64,000 nucleotides of DNA, taken from Cupriavidus malaysiensis. GTDB lineage: Bacteria > Pseudomonadota > Gammaproteobacteria > Burkholderiales > Burkholderiaceae. A program made the position numbers and the translations under genes. Location: the NCBI RefSeq assembly GCF_001854325.1, contig NZ_CP017754.1, forward strand, positions 2,728,001 to 2,792,000, given 5' to 3'. Below, in pieces: positions 56,798 to 64,000 of this stretch. The notes under the pieces are model-generated. The model saw nothing but the letters and a program-made list of their open reading frames with translations. It did not search any database and was not told the origin of the DNA. Positions within the stretch are counted from its first letter, which is position 1. Each line of letters starts with the position of its first letter.

Positions 56798-58213
56798 TCA
56801 GTCCAGCCGCTCGACGGCGGGCACGCGCACGCGGCCGTTGCGCAGTTCGGCCTTGGGCTCGTAGGCGCGCAGTACCAGGGCGAAGTCGCCGGCCGGGGTC
56901 GGCAGCCAGTTGGCGCGCTGGGCCGGATCGGCCGGCGCGTCGCGCTGCATCACGATGTCGATGGCGCCATCCGGGCCGGCCTTGAGGCCGGCGGTGCGGT
57001 CGCCGATGGCGTAGCGTCCGATCGGGTTGGGCGTGAAGAACAGCTTGCCGTCCGGCTCCACCTCGTACATCGACAGTGACCAGAACCCGTTGACCGGCAG
57101 CGCGCCCGCCGGCAGGCGCAGGCGATAGCGGTGGGCGCCGGAGAGCTTGCGCTGCTGTTGATCGACGAAGCTGACGGGATACATGGCTTCGACAGTCTTG
57201 AGCGCCAGCAGCCCGCCCAGGGCGACTTGCGCGCGGTACGCATAGTCGGTGCCGAAATCGCCGAGGTTGTCCTTCGAATAGGACCAGCCCTCGCTCTTGG
57301 CCCCGGTGGCCCCGGTGGCCCCGGTGGCAGACAGTCCACCCTTGAGCGAGGCCAGCATGGCCGGCAGTTGCTGCGCCCACAGCGCCTTGACCTCCGGCGA
57401 CAAGGCATCCCAACGGCAGGCCGCGCCGCAGATGCCGACCGATGCCAGGCGCTGGATCAGCGCGTCTTCATAGCGGGGCGCGGGGTTGCGCGCCAGCATC
57501 AGGTTGGCCATGTCGACGAAGGCCTGCGGGCTCTGCTCCACCGGAGGCGCAGCCTGCCACAGGGGCGGCGTCTTGCCGGCGCCCAGTGGCTGCACCTTGA
57601 ACTGGTCTTGCAGAGCCGTCACGGCGGGCATGTCGGCGTCGCCGTTGACGAGAATGCGCGCCAGCACGAGCACGTCGTTGGCCGGCGCGCGGATCACCTG
57701 CGCATTGGGCGGCAGCGGCTGCGTGGTGTCCGGCCCGACCACGACGAAGGTGCCGCCGCGCGTGCCGTTGGCGCGCCGGCCGAGCAGCTCGAAATTGTTG
57801 GTCGCCATGTCGAGGAAGGCCAGCGAGTAGTAGCGGCCGGCCATGTCCGGCACCGACAGCGCCACCGGCCCTTGCCGCAGGTCCAGCCACAGCGTGGAGT
57901 ACGCCGTGTCGTTGTTGGGCGTGGTCACCCAGCGGTCATCCGGGCCGGACAGCTTGTGCTGGTGCAGCCAGGTGTTCAGTTGCGACGCGCCAGGCCTGGC
58001 ATCCGCACCCAGCATGCGGGCGCGCAGGCGCCCCATCGCGACCAGCGGAAAGGCATAGTCGAAGGCCTGGTGCAGCGTGGCTTCCTGCGACGGCGCGGCA
58101 GGCGCCGGGCTCCAGTCCTGCGCGGCCGCGGCGGCAAGGTTGGTGCACAGGCATGCGGCAGCGAAGGCCAGCAGGTGCTTGGCCACGGTGGGGCGTCGTT
58201 GGCTGGACGACAT
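56798..58213 (-). CDS. Secreted DUF1254/DUF1214 protein
   Basis: 471 residues from the ATG at 58213 behind GGAGGAG. Signal peptide 1-29, so periplasmic. The DUF1254 part (TPNNDTAYSTLWLDLRQGPV) and the DUF1214 part (GFWSLSMYEVEPDGKLF) are both present. A GAT tripeptide repeat (57301-57327) joins the halves. Function unknown; often induced by lipids or phosphate stress in relatives. Divergent from a TetR gene with two palindromes between them. Confidence 0.82.
   Translation of the reverse strand: MSSSQRRPTVAKHLLAFAAACLCTNLAAAAAQDWSPAPAAPSQEATLHQAFDYAFPLVAMGRLRARMLGADARPGASQLNTWLHQHKLSGPDDRWVTTPNNDTAYSTLWLDLRQGPVALSVPDMAGRYYSLAFLDMATNNFELLGRRANGTRGGTFVVVGPDTTQPLPPNAQVIRAPANDVLVLARILVNGDADMPAVTALQDQFKVQPLGAGKTPPLWQAAPPVEQSPQAFVDMANLMLARNPAPRYEDALIQRLASVGICGAACRWDALSPEVKALWAQQLPAMLASLKGGLSATGATGATGAKSEGWSYSKDNLGDFGTDYAYRAQVALGGLLALKTVEAMYPVSFVDQQQRKLSGAHRYRLRLPAGALPVNGFWSLSMYEVEPDGKLFFTPNPIGRYAIGDRTAGLKAGPDGAIDIVMQRDAPADPAQRANWLPTPAGDFALVLRAYEPKAELRNGRVRVPAVERLD
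57301..57327. repeat. Three 9-bp tandem repeats inside the DUF1254 gene
   Basis: CCCCGGTGG three times, coding GAT GAT GAT on the minus strand in the linker between domains. Confidence 0.75.
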
Positions 58214-58231
58214 GGGTCTCCTCCTCATGTA

Positions 58232-58265
58232 TATCGGCTTGCGCCGATAATATGAGCATTGCTCA
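58232..58265. promoter_or_regulatory. Two palindromes between divergent DUF1254 and TetR genes
   Basis: TATCGGC-TTGC-GCCGATA at 58232-58249 is followed by TGAGCA-T-TGCTCA at 58253-58265, both perfect. They sit between the two starts and are good TetR operator candidates. A repressor here could control both genes. Confidence 0.6.
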
Positions 58266-58285
58266 CATCCTGCCACTCGCGTTCC

Positions 58286-58954
58286 ATGGCCTCGCCAGCA
58301 AAGGAAAAACCGCATACAGATCAGTCACTTGCCCGACGCCAGCCACGCCAGGCGCGCTCGCGCGAGAAGGTCGAACTCATCTTGGAGGCGACGCTGCAGA
58401 TTCTCGACCAGGAGGGGCCGGACGCGCTGACCACCAACCGGATTGCCGAGGTGGCCGGCATCAGCATCGGCACGCTCTACCAGTATTTCCCCAACAAGCG
58501 GCAGGTACTGGAGGAACTGGCGCAGCGCGAAAGCGATCGCCTGACGGCGGAACTGCTGGCGGTCTTGAGCGAGCCGGATGGACAGTCGCCGGACCAGCGG
58601 CTGCGGCAGGTCGTGCGCACCTTGCTCGGCGCCTTCGGCGGACGGCACCGGGCGCGCCGCTTCGTGCTCGAACAAGCCATCGCGCGCGGCGGTAATCCGC
58701 TGGTCACGCCCGGGCATGTGTCGACCTTCCTGAGCTCGGCCGGCATCCGCGACGTCGACGGGCGGGTCGTGGCGCTCTCCCCCATCCAGGCCTTCGTGCT
58801 GACCCGCTCGATCATGGGTGCCATCGGCAGCGCGCTGACGTATGACGAGCAATGGCTTGCCAGCCCGGCGTTCGAAGACAGTCTGTTCAGCTTGGTGCGC
58901 GGCTTTCTGCGCGAGTGTGCCGGCAAGGCGGCAGCGCCTGCGGCTGCGCGCTAG
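58286..58954 (+). CDS. TetR family regulator
   Basis: 222 residues from the ATG at 58286 (a TTG at 58259 overlaps the operator). Helix-turn-helix at about 38-66 (LTTNRIAEVAGISIGTLYQYF). The C-terminal ligand domain is helical. Probably represses the divergent DUF1254 gene and itself. Confidence 0.85.
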   Translation: MASPAKEKPHTDQSLARRQPRQARSREKVELILEATLQILDQEGPDALTTNRIAEVAGISIGTLYQYFPNKRQVLEELAQRESDRLTAELLAVLSEPDGQSPDQRLRQVVRTLLGAFGGRHRARRFVLEQAIARGGNPLVTPGHVSTFLSSAGIRDVDGRVVALSPIQAFVLTRSIMGAIGSALTYDEQWLASPAFEDSLFSLVRGFLRECAGKAAAPAAAR

Positions 58955-59970
58955 CGCGCAGCATAGGGAAAGCCGGACTTCTCGCTCATCCGGTCAAGCC
59001 GCGCCCGCAGGCGGCCGATCTCGGCGGCCAGCTGCGACGCCATGAACGCCAGCGGCCCCGTCTCGGGAGCCGGTACGACGGCCGGCTGCGCTGGGGACAC
59101 AGCGGGCGCCGGTGCCCGGCCGGTCTCGAGGGCATCGGCCAATGCCAGCAACGCGGAAGCGATGCCGGGGTCATCGCCATCGCCCGGCCCGCTCTCCTGC
59201 TCGATCGCGGCCATCAGTTCCAGCGCGCTGACGCACACACGCGCAGCATGCTGGATCTCCTCGAACTCGGCGGCCGGCACGCCGGTCTCCTTGGCGACCG
59301 AGGGAATCAGCCCGCGCAGGGGAATGAGCTTCGCCCCCAGGTCCAGCATCGCCGCGCGCTGTTCCGCCGCGTCGGCGAAGCCGTGCCGCATCTTCACATG
59401 GACGGCGGCGCTGGCCCGCAGCAGCGCGGCAAGCCTGACGCGCCACGAGTACGAGGCATAGGCCGGCAACGCGAAGGAGAACACCAGCGCGATCGCCGTA
59501 CCGATGAACACGTCCACCGTGCGCCAGAGGGCGTCATAGACGTTCTGGTTGCCATGCCCGGCGGTGATGACCACGGTGATCGCCGCCAGCAGCGCAATAT
59601 AGCCGCCCTTGCCGATCGCGTGGTAGGCGCAATAGCCGCAGATCACGGCCATCAGCAGATAGGTCAGCATCGGCGCGCCGAAATAGGACTGCTGCACGAT
59701 CAACGCCAGCCCGACCACCGCGCCGATCAAGGTGCCGACCCCGCGCTCGGCGGCGCGGCGCCGGATATTGCCGTGATGCTGGATCCCGCCGATCACCACC
59801 AGTACCGTGATGGTGGCCCATTCTCCATGCGGGATCCGAATGCCGGTGGTCAACGCAATCGACACCAGCAAGGCGAGCGCAACGCGCGTCGCGTGGAACA
59901 GCCTGGCCTGCCGGAAGCGCCGGTTCGAATCAAAAAGGACATCGGTGGTCTTGCGCAGGATATCGAGCAT
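58951..59970 (-). CDS. FUSC family/aromatic acid exporter-like membrane protein
   Basis: 339 residues from the ATG at 59970. Six or so membrane helices in the first half (LLVSIALTTGI, ITVLVVIGGIQ, GVGTLIGAVVGLALI, YLLMAVICGYCAY), then a cytoplasmic helical domain and an Ala/Pro-rich tail. FUSC/AaeB-like proteins export aromatic acids. Shorter than AaeB and lacks its second half. Its stop overlaps the TetR gene end by 4 bases, tail to tail. Confidence 0.78.
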   Translation of the reverse strand: MLDILRKTTDVLFDSNRRFRQARLFHATRVALALLVSIALTTGIRIPHGEWATITVLVVIGGIQHHGNIRRRAAERGVGTLIGAVVGLALIVQQSYFGAPMLTYLLMAVICGYCAYHAIGKGGYIALLAAITVVITAGHGNQNVYDALWRTVDVFIGTAIALVFSFALPAYASYSWRVRLAALLRASAAVHVKMRHGFADAAEQRAAMLDLGAKLIPLRGLIPSVAKETGVPAAEFEEIQHAARVCVSALELMAAIEQESGPGDGDDPGIASALLALADALETGRAPAPAVSPAQPAVVPAPETGPLAFMASQLAAEIGRLRARLDRMSEKSGFPYAAR

Positions 59971-60330
59971 GTTCGCATGGCCGGGGTCGGCTTGACGGTG
60001 CTCAAGTGTAAGCCGGGGGCGGCCGCTCAGGCGCCGCGGCCGCCGGGCGTCCGGGGCTCCTGCCTCCCCCCGAGCGCGAGGCCCGGGATCGTGACGATCG
60101 TGCGATCGGACCTCGCTCGGATCCGCCCAGCCCCAGCTAAGCCCCAGCCCCAGCCCCAGCCCCCGTATATCAAATTTTTTGAATGACAATGACAATCGCG
60201 ACTGCCTGACAGAGCACTTCGCCTAGCTATAGTTCTGCCCATGGACAGCGCAACGGCGCAACGAAGCGAAAGCAGCGCCGCTGTCCAAGCACTCAAATTC
60301 ATTGAATCAAGAAACCATCGGAGAGCCCCC
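59971..60330. other. Intergenic region with CCCCAG repeats
   Basis: 360 bases between divergent genes. The stretch 60127-60163 carries five hexamers CCCCAG, and CCGTATATCAAATTTTTTGAATGA begins the AT-rich part (60165-60190), which probably contains the promoters. No gene supported. Confidence 0.5.
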
Positions 60331-61029
60331 ATGTCGAACGCGAAACTTGAAGTCCTGACCCCGCACAACAGCCAGTTCATCATCATCGACCACCAGCCGC
60401 AGATGGCCTTCGGCGTGCAGTCGATGGACCGCCAGACCATGAAGAACAATGTCGTGGGCCTGGCCAAGGCGGCGAAGATCTTCGACGTGCCGACCACCAT
60501 CACCACGGTCGAGAGCGAATCCTTCTCGGGCTATACCTATCCGGAACTGCTCGATGTCTTCCCCGGCAAGCAGACGCTGGAGCGTACCTCGATGAACTCC
60601 TGGGACGACCAGAAGGTGCGCGACGCGCTGGCCGCCAATGGCCGCAAGAAGGTTGTCGTGGCCGGCCTGTGGACCGAGGTCTGCAACACCACCTTTGCGC
60701 TGTGCGCGATGCTGGAAGGCGACTACGAGATCTATATGGTGGCCGACGCTTCGGGCGGCACGAGCAAGGAAGCGCATGACTACGCCATGCAGCGCATGGT
60801 GCAGGCCGGCGTGGTGCCCGTGACCTGGCAACAGGTCATGCTGGAATGGCAGCGCGACTGGAAGAACCGCGAAACCTACGACGGGGTGATGGCCGTGGCC
60901 AAGGAGCACTCGGGCGCCTATGGCATGGGCATCGACTATGCTTACACGATGGTCCACAAGGCCGCGCAACGCACGGCAACCGTGCACGAATCGCTGGCTC
61001 CCGTGCACGCGCCGGTGATCGAGCGCTGA
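60331..61029 (+). CDS. Isochorismatase-family hydrolase
   Basis: 232 residues from the ATG at 60331 behind GGAGAG. Catalytic Asp20 (FIIIDHQPQM) and Cys118 (GLWTEVCNTT) are in place. Family members hydrolyse isochorismate, nicotinamide or carbamoyl compounds; this subgroup is widespread in Burkholderiaceae without assigned substrate. Cytoplasmic. Confidence 0.83.
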   Translation: MSNAKLEVLTPHNSQFIIIDHQPQMAFGVQSMDRQTMKNNVVGLAKAAKIFDVPTTITTVESESFSGYTYPELLDVFPGKQTLERTSMNSWDDQKVRDALAANGRKKVVVAGLWTEVCNTTFALCAMLEGDYEIYMVADASGGTSKEAHDYAMQRMVQAGVVPVTWQQVMLEWQRDWKNRETYDGVMAVAKEHSGAYGMGIDYAYTMVHKAAQRTATVHESLAPVHAPVIER

Positions 61030-61067
61030 TGCCCGCCCGCCGCCAGTCATCCCTCGGAGCACACACC

Positions 61068-61181
61068 ATGATTCCAGGTCGAAGCGTGGCCAGCATCGCC
61101 CTCCCCCTGGGATGCTGGCTGGCCATCAGCGCCTCCAGCGTGGCGGCGGCAGCGATCGTTGCCACCACGCTGCTCGTCTGA
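61068..61181 (+). CDS. Short hydrophobic peptide
   Basis: 37 residues: MIPGRSVASIALPLGCWLA at the start, then Ser/Ala/Val only. One membrane helix. GGAG lies ten bases before the ATG, and it starts 38 bases after the isochorismatase stop. It could be a true small membrane protein or a decayed signal peptide. Confidence 0.4.
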   Translation: MIPGRSVASIALPLGCWLAISASSVAAAAIVATTLLV

Positions 61182-61355
61182 TCGCGCCGTCCGCGGGAAC
61201 CCCCTTCCCCGCGGACATGTCCCTGCACGACAAGCAATCGACGGCCATGCTGCCGGCGGGTGTCTGCCACCCCTCGGCATTGCCGCATCGGCCAAGCGCC
61301 CGGGATCGGGCGCTTACGCGGGCCGCAGCGCCCATTTACCGGAGGGATCTCAACC

Positions 61356-62075
61356 ATGAGCGCGAACGTCAACGCATCCAGCCCAACAGCAGCGAGCCAG
61401 GAGCCCAGCCTCTGGGAACTGTGCCGGGCGCCGATTCTCCTTACCATCGTGGGCGGCGCCATCGACACGATCGGCTTTATCGCGCTGGTGGGCTTCTTCA
61501 CCGCGCACGTCACCGGAAACCTGGTGCTCGCGGGAGCGGCCTTCGTCAAAGGCGGGGCCGGCTTATGGATCAAGCTGGGCGCCATCCCGCTCTTTATCGC
61601 CACGGTCGTCATCAGCAAGATGCTGATTGACCGCAACCGGCAGACCCACCGGACCCTGGGCTGGCTGTTCGTTGCGGAAGCCGTCTTCCTGCTGGGCTTC
61701 ATGGTCGCCGGCCTGTCGCTCGCACCGTTCGACAACCCGGATGGCGTGGACCTCGCCCTGACCGGGGGCCTCGGCCTCGTCGCGCTTGCCGTGCGCAATA
61801 CCGCCAGCAAGACCCTGATCAAGCACATCAGCCCCAGCACCATGATGACCGGGAACACCACGCAACTGGGCATCGACCTGTCGAATTTCCTGCGTGCCAG
61901 GACACGCGCCGGTTTCCAGGATCTTCTCAAGAGCGCCAGTGTCGTGCTCGGCTTCGTGAGCGGCGCTTTCCTTGGCGCGACCCTCTATGTGACGATCGGC
62001 TTCTGGAGCGTCTTTCCCTTTATGCTTCCCATCGCCTACCTGGCGCGGCTGGCCTTTCGCAACGAATTCAAATGA
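61356..62075 (+). CDS. DUF1275 (YoaK-like) membrane protein
   Basis: 239 residues from the ATG at 61356 behind GGAGG. Six membrane helices predicted; GGAIDTIGFIALVGFFTAHVTGN is the family block. Function unknown. Its stop overlaps or abuts the next gene. Confidence 0.82.
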   Translation: MSANVNASSPTAASQEPSLWELCRAPILLTIVGGAIDTIGFIALVGFFTAHVTGNLVLAGAAFVKGGAGLWIKLGAIPLFIATVVISKMLIDRNRQTHRTLGWLFVAEAVFLLGFMVAGLSLAPFDNPDGVDLALTGGLGLVALAVRNTASKTLIKHISPSTMMTGNTTQLGIDLSNFLRARTRAGFQDLLKSASVVLGFVSGAFLGATLYVTIGFWSVFPFMLPIAYLARLAFRNEFK

Positions 62076-62087
62076 GTGGATGACGTC

Positions 62088-62687
62088 ATGAGCATCAGCA
62101 AGAACCGGGTGGAATCCTTCAGCGATGGCGTCATTGCCGTCAGCCTGACACTGATGCTGTTCCAGCTGCAGGTGCCGGAAGGATTCGCACTGAAGGACAT
62201 CCTCGGCAACGCCTATAACTTCTTTGGCTACGTACTGAGCTTTATCTACGTCGGCATCTATTGGAACAACCATCATCACCTGTTCAAGGTCGCGCGCGGC
62301 ATCAACGGCAGGATCATGTGGGCGAACCTGAACCTGCTGTTCTGGCTGACCATGGTGCCGTTCACCACCACCTGGACCTGGAAGTCCGACTTCGCGCAGA
62401 CGCCGACAGCGATGTATGCCTTCGTCCTGTTCATGTGTTCCGTCTCCTACTCCTTGCTCACGAGGCTGATCCTGAGATCCGGCGGCGAACACTCGGAACT
62501 CCGGCAGGCCATCGGCAGCGACCTCAAGGGGAAGCTCTCCATCCCGATCTACGCCGTGGCGATCGCGGCCAGCTTTTTCAGCAGCGCAGCCTCGTTCTCC
62601 ATCCTGACCGTGATGGCTGGCGTATGGTTCTTTCCGGATTCGCGGATCGAAAAATACCTGCTCGCGGACAAGACCCACGAGCTCTGA
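62088..62687 (+). CDS. TMEM175-like (DUF1211) membrane protein
   Basis: 199 residues from the ATG at 62088; a GTG at 62076 is also possible. RVESFSDGVIAV has the RxxxFSD signature that lines the pore of TMEM175 potassium channels. Bacterial TMEM175 homologues conduct potassium. Downstream of the DUF1275 gene in the same transcript. Confidence 0.82.
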   Translation: MSISKNRVESFSDGVIAVSLTLMLFQLQVPEGFALKDILGNAYNFFGYVLSFIYVGIYWNNHHHLFKVARGINGRIMWANLNLLFWLTMVPFTTTWTWKSDFAQTPTAMYAFVLFMCSVSYSLLTRLILRSGGEHSELRQAIGSDLKGKLSIPIYAVAIAASFFSSAASFSILTVMAGVWFFPDSRIEKYLLADKTHEL

Positions 62688-62964
62688 GGGCATGAGGCTC
62701 GGGATCGGACCCGAGGCTCACTCGCTCGGCCGGCGCCGGCACTCGGTCCGATACATCCGGCGGCGCAGGGGTATCGGCTGGCGCGTGCCCCCCCTTCTAT
62801 GGCTTCGACGATGACGTCCTATCCAGGGGCATCGCCTGCCGGATTGCCCTGGTGCAGCATTGCTCCGGCGCGCGAAACCGACGTCTTGCGAGACGGCGGG
62901 CCTCCGGAAAGCCGGGGCCTGCCTCCCGGCCGGCCCCATCGCTACCGCCGTCTTGCCACCGGTG
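62688..62964. other. Intergenic region before katG end
   Basis: 277 bases between converging genes. A GC-rich run with GCCGGCGCCGGC near 62728 may form part of a terminator, but no T-run follows. Confidence 0.35.

Positions 62965-64000
<1,036 letters not shown>

Noticed and set aside
57131..58255. 374-codon plus-strand frame opposite the DUF1254 gene
   Set aside because: Shadow frame rich in Arg, Gln and His; the minus strand has signal peptide, domains and ribosome site.

Overview
The window looks like chromosome from a high-GC betaproteobacterium of the Burkholderiaceae, most likely Cupriavidus or a close relative. This rests on gene content: a DUF6402/PAAR secretion accessory set, an oxygen-dependent core methionine synthase cluster, KatG, DUF1254 and FUSC genes, and an aromatic (mandelate) pathway. 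No rRNA, tRNA or CRISPR array was seen. The taxon is an inference, not a match to a named genome.

Layout. (1) 1-12.3 kb is a defence island: a TIR-domain protein divergent from a stand-alone RloC-like anticodon nuclease, an IS66 element lodged in an older transposase remnant, a complete three-gene ABC-3C system (nuclease-like component, small middle component, DUF3732 ATPase), and an XRE antitoxin with a 3'-truncated AbiEii-type nucleotidyltransferase toxin. (2) 12.4-20 kb carries type VI-secretion-like accessory genes (DUF6402 protein with a small membrane protein; a PAAR protein, a permuted-papain-like candidate effector and a membrane protein) around a YheS-like ABC-F ATPase, with several gene scraps. 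(3) 20-29 kb is a mandelate/benzoylformate degradation cluster (LysR regulator, mdlC, aldehyde dehydrogenase, MFS transporter, reductase, mdlB) containing a pobA pseudogene and an IS6-type transposase remnant. (4) 29-33.1 kb is a methionine synthase cluster (LysR/MetR, flavin reductase, DUF1852, core MetE) with a broken queH. (5) 33-46.5 kb holds metabolic and stress genes, including a carotenoid oxygenase behind a well-formed promoter/operator and a MocR regulator divergent from a reductase-AhpD-cupin operon. (6) 46.5-54.4 kb holds the most unusual locus. A 1025-residue metallophosphoesterase is followed by an alternating chain of tail fragments and Tat-type lipoproteins, each cistron overlapping the next by 1-4 bases. 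(7) 54.6-64 kb contains ordinary metabolic, transport and regulatory genes ending in a partial katG.

The best candidate for an undescribed system is 47067-54426. The last 72 codons of the phosphoesterase contain a 144-bp core that recurs twice downstream in separate small ORFs of 88 and 86 residues. Each ends in a different tail, and each is translationally coupled to a predicted Tat lipoprotein with conserved ends and a variable beta-helix-like middle. The arrangement resembles a polymorphic effector with orphan C-terminal modules and matching immunity proteins, probably acting in the periplasm. The function is inferred; the repeat structure and overlaps are read directly from the sequence.

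The window also contains many broken genes (truncated toxin, pobA, queH, IS6 and IS5-like transposases, duplicated pieces of the ABC-F, DUF6402 and 36-kb hypothetical genes). This points to repeated rearrangement around the secretion and defence regions.
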